Positions 49,512 to 58,174 are shown, counted from the first letter of the stretch. The stretch is DNA of 64,000 nucleotides from Hymenobacter sp. (GCA_028288445.1 JAQBNT010000082.1:20180-84179); one strand, 5' to 3'. The notes: a model not told the origin generated them from the sequence alone. A program made the numbers and translations.

Positions 49512-50573
49512 TTACCCCAGTACCCCGGCCGGCACGTTGTGCAGAATCAGCCACACCAGCTCCCGCAGAATCTCGGCGTCGTCCATCGAGCCGCTTTCGA
49601 TGCCCTTGCTCTGCGCATCGGCCCTTCTGATATTGTGAATGAGGCCCACCACGCGCTCGGGCGGGTACACGCGCATGGCCTGCTGATATTCCTTCTGGGC
49701 GAAGCTGTTCATGATGCCCAAGCTCTTGAACACGCCATCCGGCGGGTTCGCGCCGGCCTGATGCAGCACCAGCAGCTTGGTGAAGAAGTTGAACAGCAGC
49801 GTCAGGTTCGGGATGAGCGGGTTGGCCTTGGGGTTGGCGGCGAAGTAGGCCAGAATGCGGTTGGCCTTGAGCACGTCGCGCTGCACCAGCGCCTTTTGCA
49901 GTTCGAAGATGTTGTAGTCCTTGCTGATGCCCACCAGCCGCTGCACCAACTCCTCATCAATGGGCTGGCCGGGCTTCAGGTTCAGCACCAGCTTGTCCAC
50001 TTCATTGGCCAGCCGGCCCAAATCGGCCCCGATGTATTCGGCCAGCATGGCCGTAGCCTGCCCCGTGATTTGCTGGCCCCGCGCCCGCACGTTGGCCGTG
50101 AGCCACTGCGGCACCTGGTTGTCGTAGAGCTTCTTGCTGGTCATCAGCATGGCCGGCGAGTCTTTGCCCGAAAGCAGCTTGCCCAGCTTCTTGCGGCTGT
50201 CCAGCGTTTTGTGCTTGTAGCAAAACACCAGCACGGTGCTGGGCAGCGGGTTTTTCAGGTATGCCTCCAGAAAAGGCCAGCTCCGCTCCTGCTCCAGGTC
50301 GGCTACCGTCTGGGCCTCTTTCACGATGACGACCGAGCGCTCCGCCATCATCGGAAACCGCTTGGCCTGGCCCAGGATGCCCGTCACATCCACGTCCTTG
50401 CCGTACACCACCACCTGGTTGAAGCTGCGCTCGTGCTCGGCAAGCACGGTTTTCTCAATCAAATCGGCCACCACGTCGATGTAGTATGGCTCCTCGCCCT
50501 GCAAAAAATACACGGGCTGAAACTGCCGCTGCTGGAGCTGCTTAAGTATCGCGTCGGCTTCGAGAATGGGCAC
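49512..50573 (-). CDS. holA: DNA polymerase III subunit delta
   Basis: 353-aa AAA-like clamp-loader subunit. Features: YFLQGEEPYYIDVVADLIEK near the N-terminus (degenerate ATPase start), the central GADLGRLANEVDKLVLNL, and the C-terminal helical domain with YNIFELQKALVQRD. Opens the beta sliding clamp in the holoenzyme. The start is GTG (VPILEADAIL). It is divergent from tyrS; the 158-base spacer has a minus-strand TAATTTTG and a plus-strand TACCTTTG. Confidence 0.93.
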   Translation of the reverse strand: MPILEADAILKQLQQRQFQPVYFLQGEEPYYIDVVADLIEKTVLAEHERSFNQVVVYGKDVDVTGILGQAKRFPMMAERSVVIVKEAQTVADLEQERSWPFLEAYLKNPLPSTVLVFCYKHKTLDSRKKLGKLLSGKDSPAMLMTSKKLYDNQVPQWLTANVRARGQQITGQATAMLAEYIGADLGRLANEVDKLVLNLKPGQPIDEELVQRLVGISKDYNIFELQKALVQRDVLKANRILAYFAANPKANPLIPNLTLLFNFFTKLLVLHQAGANPPDGVFKSLGIMNSFAQKEYQQAMRVYPPERVVGLIHNIRRADAQSKGIESGSMDDAEILRELVWLILHNVPAGVLG

Positions 50574-50623
50574 AGCAGAAGGGCTAGGGTATTTTGAAAC
50601 GGCGGGGCAAAGCGCCCCCGCTG

Positions 50624-50660
50624 CAAAATTAGGGCTTGCCTGTGCCCGCCCCTACCTTTG
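50624..50660. promoter_or_regulatory. Back-to-back -7 elements of holA and tyrS
   Basis: Minus strand TAATTTTG at 50624-50631 (51 bases before holA) and plus strand TACCTTTG at 50653-50660 (72 bases before tyrS). Neither has a -33 TTG at 19-21 bases. Confidence 0.55.
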
Positions 50661-50731
50661 CGCCTCTTTATTATCGGCGGCGGACCGGGGCCTAATTCCC
50701 CCGCAGCCCGCGCCCCAGTACCCAAGTACTT

Positions 50732-52255
50732 ATGTCCCTGATTGAAGAACTGACGTGGCGCGGCATGTACCACGATTCCATGCCCGGCACCGCCGAACAC
50801 CTCGCCACCAACGCGCCCATCACCGGCTACATCGGCTTCGACCCCACGGCCGCCTCCCTGCACATCGGTAACCTGGCTACCATTATGCTGCTGGTGCACC
50901 TGCAGCGCGCCGGCCACCGCCCCGTGGCCCTGGTGGGCGGGGCCACCGGCATGATTGGCGACCCCAGCGGCAAATCGGCTGAGCGCAACCTGCTCGACGA
51001 AGCTACCCTGCGCCACAACCAGGCCGGTATTCAGGCCCAGCTGGAGAAATTCCTGGACTTCAGCGAAGGCCCCACCGGCGCGCTGGTGGTGAACAACTAC
51101 GACTGGTTCAAGGAAATCGGCTTCCTGGGCTTCCTGCGCGAAGTGGGCAAGCACCTCACCGTAAACTACATGATGGCCAAGGATTCGGTTCAGAAACGTT
51201 TGGGCAACCAACGTGAAATTACCTTTAATCAACTTTCATATCTCAAATCAGAGATTGAAGTATTATTAAGTACAGTGAAAGCCGCAACCGTTTCTCAGCA
51301 GAAAGAGGTAATTGACAAGGTTGAGTATTTATACGGTCGGCTTGATATGATTAGCGCGCTCTATGAGAACAATCCTAGAATTGAGCAGAAGGTCGATGAA
51401 GTAATGCGGCAGCTTGGTTACGACACAATCGAAGCAAAGGCAGGCATCAGCTACACCGAATTCAGCTATCAATTGCTGCAGGGCTACGATTTCGTGCACC
51501 TCAACAAAACGCTGAACTGCACCCTGCAAATGGGCGCTAGCGACCAGTGGGGCAACATCACGACCGGCACCGAGCTCATCCGTCGCCTCGCCAACGCCGA
51601 AGACCGCGAAGCCAAAGCCTACGCCCTCACCGGCCAGCTCATCACTAAGGCCGACGGCACCAAATACGGTAAATCCGAAACCGGCACCGTCTGGCTCGAC
51701 CCGGCCCTGACCTCACCCTACCAGTTCTACCAATTCTTCCTGAACTCCGCTGATGCCGACGCCCCGCGCCTCATCCGCGTGTTCACGCTGTTGAGCGAGC
51801 CGGAAATCTTAGCCATCGAAGCCGAGCACGCCGCTGCCCCGCACCTGCGCATCCTGCAGAAAGCCCTGGCCGCCGACGTCACCACCCGCGTACACTCTGC
51901 CGAAGCCACCGAAGCCGCCATTGCCGCCTCCCAGGTCCTCTTCGGCGGCGGCGACCTCGCCTCGCTGGATGAAGCCACGCTGCTCGACGTATTCGCCGGC
52001 GTGCCGCACCTGCGCGTGCTCCGCGCCGAAATGACCGAGCTCAACACCGCCGCTTTTCTTAGCGATTTCACGCTGCACAAAATCTTCCCTTCCAAAGGCG
52101 AAGCCCGCAAGATGATTCAGGCCGGCGGCGTGAGCATCAACCGCGAAAAAGTAGCTTCGCCCGATGCGCCAGTAGCCGCGCTACAGCATTTGGCCGGCAA
52201 ATACCTGGTGGTGCAGAAGGGCAAGAAGAACTATTTCTTAGTAGAGTTGGTGTAA
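50732..52255 (+). CDS. tyrS: Tyrosyl-tRNA synthetase with an 80-residue insertion
   Basis: Class I synthetase, 507 aa against the usual ~420-430. The catalytic domain has the HIGH-like motif [27 protein letters not shown], and KYGKS for KMSKS. The C-terminus has an S4 RNA-binding domain ([23 protein letters not shown]). Between DSVQKRL and [17 protein letters not shown], positions that are adjacent in ordinary TyrRS, there is an extra tract of ~80 residues (158-237, bases 51203-51442). It is helical and charged, and its DNA is AT-rich with codon usage unlike the rest of the gene. The reading frame is intact, so the enzyme is probably functional. Confidence 0.95.
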   Translation: MSLIEELTWRGMYHDSMPGTAEHLATNAPITGYIGFDPTAASLHIGNLATIMLLVHLQRAGHRPVALVGGATGMIGDPSGKSAERNLLDEATLRHNQAGIQAQLEKFLDFSEGPTGALVVNNYDWFKEIGFLGFLREVGKHLTVNYMMAKDSVQKRLGNQREITFNQLSYLKSEIEVLLSTVKAATVSQQKEVIDKVEYLYGRLDMISALYENNPRIEQKVDEVMRQLGYDTIEAKAGISYTEFSYQLLQGYDFVHLNKTLNCTLQMGASDQWGNITTGTELIRRLANAEDREAKAYALTGQLITKADGTKYGKSETGTVWLDPALTSPYQFYQFFLNSADADAPRLIRVFTLLSEPEILAIEAEHAAAPHLRILQKALAADVTTRVHSAEATEAAIAASQVLFGGGDLASLDEATLLDVFAGVPHLRVLRAEMTELNTAAFLSDFTLHKIFPSKGEARKMIQAGGVSINREKVASPDAPVAALQHLAGKYLVVQKGKKNYFLVELV

Positions 52256-52260
52256 AAACC

Positions 52261-52348
52261 GTCATGCAGAGCGCAGCGCAGCATCTTTACTGTGATAGTA
52301 AATCTGATTACTTCCTCGGTAAAGATGCTGCGCTGCGCTCTGCATGAC
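52261..52348. repeat. Palindromic repeat, CGTCATGC family, copy 2
   Basis: Perfect 30-base arms: GTCATGCAGAGCGCAGCGCA... and mirror, 28-base loop. Five bases after the tyrS stop, before a conventional terminator. It shares outer GTCATGC and inner GCAGCATCTT with copy 3 at 58 kb. Confidence 0.92.
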
Positions 52349-52370
52349 AGTCAATCAAACTCTATTGCAT

Positions 52371-52406
52371 AAAAAAAGGCCCCACCAATCGGTGGGGCCT
52401 TTTTTA
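52371..52406. terminator. Bidirectional terminator between tyrS and the Hc1-like gene
   Basis: AAAAAAAGGCCCCACC-AATC-GGTGGGGCCTTTTTT, symmetrical with A/T tracts on both sides. Confidence 0.95.
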
Positions 52407-52413
52407 TCGTCCA

Positions 52414-52452
52414 CAGAATCCGCGAAATCCGAAGAATCCGCGCGAATCCGTG
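52414..52452. repeat. Short AATCCG tandem repeat
   Basis: Four AATCCG units spaced 9-10 bases apart (AGAATCCGCGAAATCCGAAG...GCGAATCCGTGG). It lies between the terminator and the Hc1-like stop. Confidence 0.7.
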
Positions 52453-52459
52453 GTCTGGA

Positions 52460-52735
52460 TTACTTCTTAGCGGGAGCTTTTTTAGCCGGAGCGGCTTTAG
52501 CAGGAGCAGCTTTCTTAGCGGCCGGAGCGGCTTTCTTAGCAGCCGGAGCAGCCGTAGCAGCACCCGAGTTTTTGGTGTTCTGCACTTCGGTGCGGAACGC
52601 CTGCGCCATCGTTTTCAGCTCCTGCATGCCTTTGCGCACGCGGGTGCCAGCAGCGGCGTTTTGCTTGTCGTAGAATTTCGAGAAATCGTCTTCGAGCGAC
52701 ATCACGAGGTCCTTCAGTTTGCCAAAATTGTTCAT
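52460..52735 (-). CDS. Histone H1/Hc1-like DNA-binding protein
   Basis: 91-aa protein. The folded N-terminal half (FGKLKDLVMSLEDDFSKFYDKQNAAAGTRVRKGMQELKTMAQAFRTEVQ) matches Hc1-like proteins of Bacteroidota. The C-terminal 35 residues are Lys/Ala/Pro repeats (PAAKKAAPAAKKAAPAKAAP) that would bind DNA without specificity. Probable nucleoid-associated protein. It lies convergent to tyrS. Confidence 0.85.
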   Translation of the reverse strand: MNNFGKLKDLVMSLEDDFSKFYDKQNAAAGTRVRKGMQELKTMAQAFRTEVQNTKNSGAATAAPAAKKAAPAAKKAAPAKAAPAKKAPAKK

Positions 52736-52937
52736 TGGAAGTTGGGGTTGGGGGTGAAAAATGAGTTTGTGGTGGTGTTAAGCCGGCCCTAATATACAGG
52801 GATTTCAAATGCAAGCAAGTTTTTCAGTTTTTTTTAAAAACCCCTCTCCGGCTTTCAGGGGCAGATTTCGCCAAAAAAAAGGCCCTTTGCGCAAAGTGCG
52901 CAAAAAGCCAACCCATTAGAATAGTCCAAATACAAAA

Positions 52938-52967
52938 ACGCGGGCCGCCTTCTCAGGCAGCCCGCGT
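52938..52967 (-). terminator. Terminator after the SPT-like gene
   Basis: ACGCGGGC/GCCCGCGT stem with an inner GCCT/AGGC pair, followed on the minus strand by TTTTTG. Confidence 0.88.
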
Positions 52968-52987
52968 CAGTACTTGGCGAGGTGGTT

Positions 52988-54235
52988 TTAAACCGCCTCC
53001 GGAATCGCAGTCGTGCGGCTGTAGAGGCCCTTTTTGAGCTTCTCGGCCACGGCGGTAAACGCCACAATCGTTTCCTCTACATCTTCGAGGGTGTGGGAGG
53101 CTGTGGGGATGATGCGGAGCATAATCACACCCTTCGGCACCACCGGATACACCACAATAGAGCAGAAAATACCGTGATTCTCACGCAAATCCAGCGTTAC
53201 CTGCGTTGCATCGGCCACTGTGCCCTCCAGCAGCACAGGCGTCACCGGCGAGCTGGTGGTGCCCAGATTAAAGCCTTTTTCGCGCAGGCCGCTCTGCATG
53301 GCGCGCACAATCGTCCAGAGGTTTTCCTTGAGCTGCGGCTGGGTGCGCAGCAACTCCAACCGCTTTAGCGCGCCCACTACGAGGGGCATGGGCAGCGATT
53401 TGGCGAAAATCTGGCTGCGCATGTTGTAACGCAAATAGTCAATTACGCTTTCGGGCCCGGCCACGAACGCGCCGATGCTGGCCATGCTCTTAGCAAAGGT
53501 TGAAAAATAAAGGTCGATACCGTCCTGCACGCCCTGTTCTTCACCCGTTCCGGCCCCGGTGGCACCCATCGTGCCAAAACCATGAGCATCGTCAACGAAC
53601 AACCGGAAGGAGAATTTTTCCTTCAGCGCCACCACGCCGCGCAGGTCGCCCTGGTTGCCCGACATGCCGAAAACGCCCTCCGTAATGACTAGAATTCCGC
53701 CGCCGGTTTCGTCGGTCAGGCGCTTGGCGCGCTCCAGCTGCTTTTCCAGGCTGGCCATGTTGTTGTGCGTGTACACAAAGCGCTTGCCGGCGTGCAGGCG
53801 CACCCCGTCGATGATGCAGGCGTGCGACTCGGCGTCGTACACAATCACGTCGTGGCGGTTCACCATCGCGTCGATGATGGACACCACACCTTGGTAGCCA
53901 AAGTTGAGCAGCGTGGCGGTGGGCTTCATCACCATTTCGGCCAGTTCGTCTTCCAATTGCTCGTGCAGGGTGGAGTTGCCGCTCATCATGCGCGCGCCCA
54001 TGGGCAGGGCCATGCCGTAGTCGGCCGCGGCGTCGGCGTCGGCTTTGCGCACCTCGGGGTGGTTGGCCAAGCCGAGGTAGTTGTTCAGGCTCCAGGTGAG
54101 CACTTCTTTGCCCCGGAAAATCATGCGGGGCTTGATTTCACCTTCCAGCTTGGGAAAAGCGAAGTAGCCGTGCGCGTAGCTTGAGTGCGAGCCCAGAGGC
54201 CCGCGGTTGGCCGAAACCCGGTCAAAAATATCCAC
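52988..54235 (-). CDS. Serine palmitoyltransferase-like PLP-dependent acyltransferase
   Basis: 415-aa alpha-oxoamine synthase, most likely the enzyme that condenses serine with acyl-CoA at the start of sphingolipid synthesis, which Bacteroidota make. I use the GTG at 54235 (VDIFDRVSANRGPLG); the track's 40 upstream residues contain the promoter. Motifs: LNNYLGLANHP, PMGARMMSGNSTLHEQLE, DAESHACIIDG, FVDDAHGFGTMG and the PLP-lysine segment FSTFAKSMASIGAF. A 2-amino-3-ketobutyrate CoA ligase (Kbl) role is possible but the N-terminal GPLGSHSSYAHGYFAF favours SPT. Confidence 0.85.
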   Translation of the reverse strand: MDIFDRVSANRGPLGSHSSYAHGYFAFPKLEGEIKPRMIFRGKEVLTWSLNNYLGLANHPEVRKADADAAADYGMALPMGARMMSGNSTLHEQLEDELAEMVMKPTATLLNFGYQGVVSIIDAMVNRHDVIVYDAESHACIIDGVRLHAGKRFVYTHNNMASLEKQLERAKRLTDETGGGILVITEGVFGMSGNQGDLRGVVALKEKFSFRLFVDDAHGFGTMGATGAGTGEEQGVQDGIDLYFSTFAKSMASIGAFVAGPESVIDYLRYNMRSQIFAKSLPMPLVVGALKRLELLRTQPQLKENLWTIVRAMQSGLREKGFNLGTTSSPVTPVLLEGTVADATQVTLDLRENHGIFCSIVVYPVVPKGVIMLRIIPTASHTLEDVEETIVAFTAVAEKLKKGLYSRTTAIPEAV

Positions 54236-54324
54236 TGAAAAAACGGTATAGGGTGAGAAAAGAGCGGAAGAACAGCCGCTTGGGGAATTGCTATTGGCTT
54301 TACAACCCAAAACAGGGCTATCCA

Positions 54325-54332
54325 CAAAGGTA
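54325..54332 (-). promoter_or_regulatory. -7 element of the SPT-like gene
   Basis: On the minus strand TACCTTTG, 90 bases before the GTG start. Confidence 0.5.
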
Positions 54333-54452
54333 GCCACCGCTTCGCGGATGTGCATAATTTGGGCTTAACAACCAAGTAATGGCCCGAGGGTTTGGGGTTG
54401 GGGGCGGGTTTCGCAGTTTCTTTGTGGGCGCTTTACAACGTTTAGGCCTAAA

Positions 54453-54582
54453 ACGTCATGCTCATCTGGCGTCCGCGTAGCCGAAGCATCTCGCGTGCAT
54501 TGCTAATTCAATCGTTTAACGGCATTGATTACTACCCCACGCGAGATACCTCGGCTACGCGGACGCCAGATGAGCATGACGT
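54453..54582. repeat. Palindromic repeat, CGTCATGC family, longest copy
   Basis: Arms of about 45 bases: ACGTCATGCTCATCTGGCGT...CGAAGCATCTCGCGTG and mirror with a few mismatches. Loop ~40 bases. It lies between the divergent SPT and accC genes and fills most of the space upstream of the accC start, so accC's promoter must lie within or before it. Confidence 0.92.
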
Positions 54583-54613
54583 GCTAATTGATTCGTTCTT
54601 CCCTCCCACCCAC

Positions 54614-56125
54614 ATGAAAAAAATCACCAAGCTGCTCGTCGCCAACCGGGGCGAAATTGCTCTGCGCGTTCTGCGCTCCGCCAAGGAAATGGGCATTGCC
54701 ACCGTGGCCATCTACTCCGAAGCCGACCGCAACGCCCTGCACGTGCGCTACGCCGACGAGGCCGTGTGCGTGGGCCCGCCCGCCTCGAAAGACAGCTACC
54801 TGCGCGGCGACAAAATTCTCGAAGTCTGCAAGCAGTTGGGTGTCGACGCCATTCACCCCGGCTACGGCTTCCTCTCGGAGAATGCCGGTTTTGCCCGCGC
54901 CGTGCGCGAGGCGGGACTGATTTTCGTGGGCCCCAGCCCCGAGGCCATGGAAATCATGGGCGACAAGCTCTCGGCCAAGCAGGCGGTGCTGGCCTATAAC
55001 ATTCCGCTGGTGCCGGGCACGGCCGAGGCCATTTCCGACGTGCCCGCCGCTAAGCTGATTGCGCAGGAAGTTGGTTTTCCCATCCTCATCAAGGCCTCGG
55101 CCGGCGGGGGCGGCAAGGGCATGCGCATTGTAAACAACTCGGAAGAGTTCGAGGAGCAGATGCAGCTGGCCATTAATGAAGCCGTGTCGGCGTTTGGTGA
55201 TGGCGCGGTGTTCATTGAGAAGTTCGTGACCGGGCCGCGCCACATCGAAATCCAGGTGTTGGGCGACGAGCACGGTAACATCGTGCATCTATTTGAACGT
55301 GAGTGCAGTATTCAGCGGCGCCACCAGAAGGTGATTGAGGAAGCGCCCTCCTCAGTGCTCACGCCCGAGCTGCGCGCCCAGATGGGCCAGTGCGCCGTGG
55401 ACGTGGCCCGCGCCTGCGACTACACCGGGGCCGGCACCGTGGAATTCCTGCTCGATGACAAGCACAACTTCTACTTTCTGGAGATGAACACCCGCCTCCA
55501 GGTAGAGCACCCCGTGACGGAGCAAATCACGGGCCTCGACCTGGTGAAGGAACAGATAAAAGTAGCCCAGGGCGAGCCCCTCGCCTTCTCGCAGGCCGAC
55601 CTCACCATCACCGGTCACGCCCTGGAGTTGCGTGTGTACGCCGAAGACCCGCAAAACAACTTCCTCCCCGATATCGGAACCCTGACCACCTACGTGCGCC
55701 CCCAGGGCCCCGGCGTGCGCGTAGACGACGGCTTCGAGCAGGGCATGGACATTCCGATTTATTACGACCCGATGATTGCCAAGCTGGTTACCTTCGGGGC
55801 CGACCGCGCCGAGGCCATTGCCCGCATGCTGCGTGCCATTGAGGAGTATCAGATTACGGGCATCGAAACCACGCTGGGCTTCGGCCACTACGTGCTGACG
55901 CACCCGGCCTTCGTGAGCGGCAACTTCGACACGAACTTTATCCGCGACCATTTCACGCCCACCACCCTCGCCCCCGCCGCGCCGGACGAGGCCACGGCCA
56001 AAGTAGCCGCCGCGCTGGGGGCCATGCTGCTCAGCGAAAAGAAACCCAAAGCAGCCGCCGCAACCGGTGAAACGGCTGGCGCGGAGGTTTCGGGCTGGCG
56101 GCGGAACCGGCTGGGCGTGCGGTAG
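54614..56125 (+). CDS. accC: Acetyl-/propionyl-CoA carboxylase biotin carboxylase subunit
   Basis: 503-aa ATP-grasp enzyme that carboxylates biotin on BCCP. ATG 54614 gives MKKITKLLVANRGEIALRVLRSA; the track's extra 52 residues derive from the palindrome. Motifs: HPGYGFLSENAGFA, the glycine-rich loop KASAGGGGKGMR, EMNTRLQVEHPVTEQITGLDLV and the C-terminal domain ending in YYDPMIAKLVTFG. A C-terminal tail of ~50 Ala/Lys-rich residues exceeds the ~450-aa AccC type, so it may belong to a propionyl-CoA carboxylase-type complex. The partner subunits are not nearby. Confidence 0.92.
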   Translation: MKKITKLLVANRGEIALRVLRSAKEMGIATVAIYSEADRNALHVRYADEAVCVGPPASKDSYLRGDKILEVCKQLGVDAIHPGYGFLSENAGFARAVREAGLIFVGPSPEAMEIMGDKLSAKQAVLAYNIPLVPGTAEAISDVPAAKLIAQEVGFPILIKASAGGGGKGMRIVNNSEEFEEQMQLAINEAVSAFGDGAVFIEKFVTGPRHIEIQVLGDEHGNIVHLFERECSIQRRHQKVIEEAPSSVLTPELRAQMGQCAVDVARACDYTGAGTVEFLLDDKHNFYFLEMNTRLQVEHPVTEQITGLDLVKEQIKVAQGEPLAFSQADLTITGHALELRVYAEDPQNNFLPDIGTLTTYVRPQGPGVRVDDGFEQGMDIPIYYDPMIAKLVTFGADRAEAIARMLRAIEEYQITGIETTLGFGHYVLTHPAFVSGNFDTNFIRDHFTPTTLAPAAPDEATAKVAAALGAMLLSEKKPKAAAATGETAGAEVSGWRRNRLGVR

Positions 56126-56147
56126 GCTGCCTGTATTTGTTAAAAAA

Positions 56148-56177
56148 GAAAGCCCGGTTGAATCAGCCGGGCTTTTT
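56148..56177 (+). terminator. Terminator after accC
   Basis: AAAGCCCGG-(9 nt)-CCGGGCTTT followed by TT. Confidence 0.9.
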
Positions 56178-56214
56178 GCATCCAGGTCAGCTAAAGCCTG
56201 TCTGTGGGTAATCG

Positions 56215-57009
56215 TTACGGTGCTTTATCGCTTGCCCGCATCAGCTTCAGCACATCGGCCAGGGGTTGCTGGCTGATTAAAAAGCCGTGCTGGGCGGTGG
56301 CATCCATGGCAGCAATCATGGTGATGACGAGGGCAAACGCGGCCGCCAGCACCGGCATGCCCACCAGCCGCCGGGGGCTGAACATCCCGGTCTGGTAGCC
56401 CACGCTGAGCATGCTCATGGCGGAAAGCAGGTTGAGCACGAGCCAGATTCGGCCCGGGATGTGGTAGTCCAGGGCGACGGTTTTGCGGGCGGTATGCACG
56501 TTTACCAGCTCACTCAACGAGCTGATGAAGAGGCTGCGCATTTCCGAATCCATGCTTTCCGGCACCAGCGATGCGGCTTGCTGCCACATCAACTGCTGAA
56601 GGGCGTTGGTGCGGGGCTCGCGCTGCCGGGCCACGGCCAGCGAGGTGATGCCCAGGCGCAGGGCCACGTATTCCGGAAACAGCTTTTGCAGGGCCTGCCG
56701 CTGCCTTTCGGGGAGCAGGCGGCTGTACTGGTAGGCCGTCCGAATCCGGTTGGCGTCCTCAATCACCAACTCACGGCGGGCATCAAACCGGGAGGCCGTC
56801 ATGGCAAACGTGAAGGCGAGCAGGAAGGCCAGCAGCCCGAGGATGGCCCCCACCACGGCGGCCACCGGCGGCTCGGGCTCGCGCAAGCCCCGCCGAATCA
56901 GGTGCCGGCCCAGGCGAAACCCGGCTTCGTTAGCGCCTAACGAAACCCCAACTATCACCGCAAATAGTAGCCACGAAGGCAGATTCGAGATAAAGACGGC
57001 CGTGTCCAT
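56215..57009 (-). CDS. DUF4239 (bestrophin-like) membrane protein
   Basis: 264-aa inner-membrane protein. Hydrophobic segments at ~9-27, ~48-68, and a pair at ~188-208 and ~218-238. The family pattern ILGLLAFLLAFTFAMTASRFDARRELVIEDANRIRTAY after the second helix identifies DUF4239, sometimes called bestrophin-like. An ion-channel role is not demonstrated. It is divergent from the small ORF at 57027 with only 17 bases between. Confidence 0.8.
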   Translation of the reverse strand: MDTAVFISNLPSWLLFAVIVGVSLGANEAGFRLGRHLIRRGLREPEPPVAAVVGAILGLLAFLLAFTFAMTASRFDARRELVIEDANRIRTAYQYSRLLPERQRQALQKLFPEYVALRLGITSLAVARQREPRTNALQQLMWQQAASLVPESMDSEMRSLFISSLSELVNVHTARKTVALDYHIPGRIWLVLNLLSAMSMLSVGYQTGMFSPRRLVGMPVLAAAFALVITMIAAMDATAQHGFLISQQPLADVLKLMRASDKAP

Positions 57010-57026
57010 GACTCGTGTATACGAGT

Positions 57027-57182
57027 ATGCTCTTATTCGGGACTACAACCAAAACCTTGCTGTGCGACGATGCGGTGCGCTACCTCAGTGAGGCCCGCGC
57101 CGCCATCGGCAAGCGCGATGTACGTGTGCCCAACCTGGAAAGTACCTTGCCTGAGCCAGCGGCGGCCTACCGCAAAGCATAA
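57027..57182 (+). CDS. Possible small protein, 51 aa
   Basis: Short ORF missed by the track. It starts MLLFGTTTKTLLCDDAVRYL and ends PEPAAAYRKA. The middle (SEARAAIGKRDVRVPNLEST) looks amphipathic. No family recognised. It is followed immediately by a strong hairpin, and its start is 17 bases from the divergent DUF4239 start. It could be a fragment of a longer lost gene. Confidence 0.35.
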   Translation: MLLFGTTTKTLLCDDAVRYLSEARAAIGKRDVRVPNLESTLPEPAAAYRKA

Positions 57183-57212
57183 GAGGCCGCCACGTACGAG
57201 CGTGGCGGCCTC
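57183..57212. terminator. Perfect hairpin
   Basis: GAGGCCGCCACG-TACGAG-CGTGGCGGCCTC, 12-base perfect stem, starting at the base after the small ORF's stop. No T-run on the plus strand; for minus-strand bshB1 the following bases are TTATGC, so it could end either transcript. Confidence 0.75.
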
Positions 57213-57304
57213 CAGGAGTATTCTTAGGCCGGGGGGCAGCGATTGTTTCTCAAGCTATCAGGGAAACCTTGGCTGCCCATAGGGTCCGTTGTAGCGGCCC
57301 GATG

Positions 57305-58024
57305 CTACAGCAAAGCCCCTACCTCGCGCACGCCCACCGGCCGGGCCACCGTGAAGCCTTCGCCAAACTCGACCCCGATGATGTGGCCGAATTCCCGCGC
57401 CCGCGCCTCCATAAACCGGCTAAAGGCCTGGCTCGACAGATAGGTTTGCGGGGCGTCCAAATCGGGATTGAAGAACTGGGTTTTGAAGGCCTGGATGGCC
57501 TCCCACTTTTTCGCCCAGTAGGGCGTGATGTCCACCACGAAGGCGGGCGGCAACTGCCGGTCCTGGATGTAGTGGTACACATTTTTGGGCCGCCAGGCTT
57601 CCTGGGGTAAGCCGTCGTCGCCGAAGGTTTCAATCATGCGCAGGCCCGCCAGAAAGCAGGCATCAATGGCCAGTTGCGCGGCCCGGCCGTGGTCGGGGTG
57701 CCGGTCATCGATGGCGTTGGCCAGCACTACCTCGGGCCGGTAGCGGCGGATGGCGGCAATGAGCGGCAGCTGGTGCTCCCGGTCGTTGCGGAAGAAACCA
57801 TCGGGCATGCCTAGGTTTTCGCGGATGTCAATGCCCAGGATTTTACTGGCTGCCGCCGCCTCTTCCGCCCGAATGGCAGGTGTGCCGCGCGTACCCAACT
57901 CGCCCCGCGTGAAGTCGACGATACCGACTTTTTTACCGGCCGCCATGCCGGCCAGCAATGTGCCGGTGCAAGACATTTCTACATCATCGGGATGGGCACC
58001 GAGGGCCAGGATATCGAGTTTCAT
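57305..58024 (-). CDS. bshB1: Bacillithiol biosynthesis deacetylase BshB1
   Basis: 239-aa zinc-dependent LmbE/PIG-L-type deacetylase. It removes acetyl from GlcNAc-malate in bacillithiol synthesis. ATG 58024 gives MKLDILALGAHPDDVEMSCTG, with the metal-binding AHPDD; the second metal-binding motif is DDRHPDHGRAAQL. The remainder (GELGTRGTPAIRAEEA; MPDGFF) follows BshB1. The other bsh genes are not in the window. The track's 24-residue extension derives from the adjacent palindrome. Confidence 0.93.
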   Translation of the reverse strand: MKLDILALGAHPDDVEMSCTGTLLAGMAAGKKVGIVDFTRGELGTRGTPAIRAEEAAAASKILGIDIRENLGMPDGFFRNDREHQLPLIAAIRRYRPEVVLANAIDDRHPDHGRAAQLAIDACFLAGLRMIETFGDDGLPQEAWRPKNVYHYIQDRQLPPAFVVDITPYWAKKWEAIQAFKTQFFNPDLDAPQTYLSSQAFSRFMEARAREFGHIIGVEFGEGFTVARPVGVREVGALL

Positions 58025-58053
58025 GGGGGAATTTTGGTACATAATGAAATAGA

Positions 58054-58154
58054 GAACGTCATGCAAAGCGCAGCGCAGCATCTTGCCCGCCGCCACTAAC
58101 TCTTTTTGCTGGATTAGTTATGACGGGCAAGATGCTGCGCTTTGCATGACGTTC
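58054..58154. repeat. Palindromic repeat, CGTCATGC family, copy near 58.1 kb
   Basis: GAACGTCATGCAAAGCGCAG...GCATCTTGCCCG and mirror, with one extra CAGCG unit in the left arm producing a 5-base bulge. It lies upstream of bshB1 and downstream of the M23 gene. Confidence 0.9.
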
Positions 58155-58174
58155 GGGTTGGTAGTTGGCCCTGT

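Noticed and set aside
51203-51442. Intein or self-splicing intron in tyrS
   Set aside because: Only ~80 residues, with no intein N- or C-terminal splice motifs (no Cys/Ser at the first position, no His-Asn at the last), and the frame is open, so there is no need for splicing.
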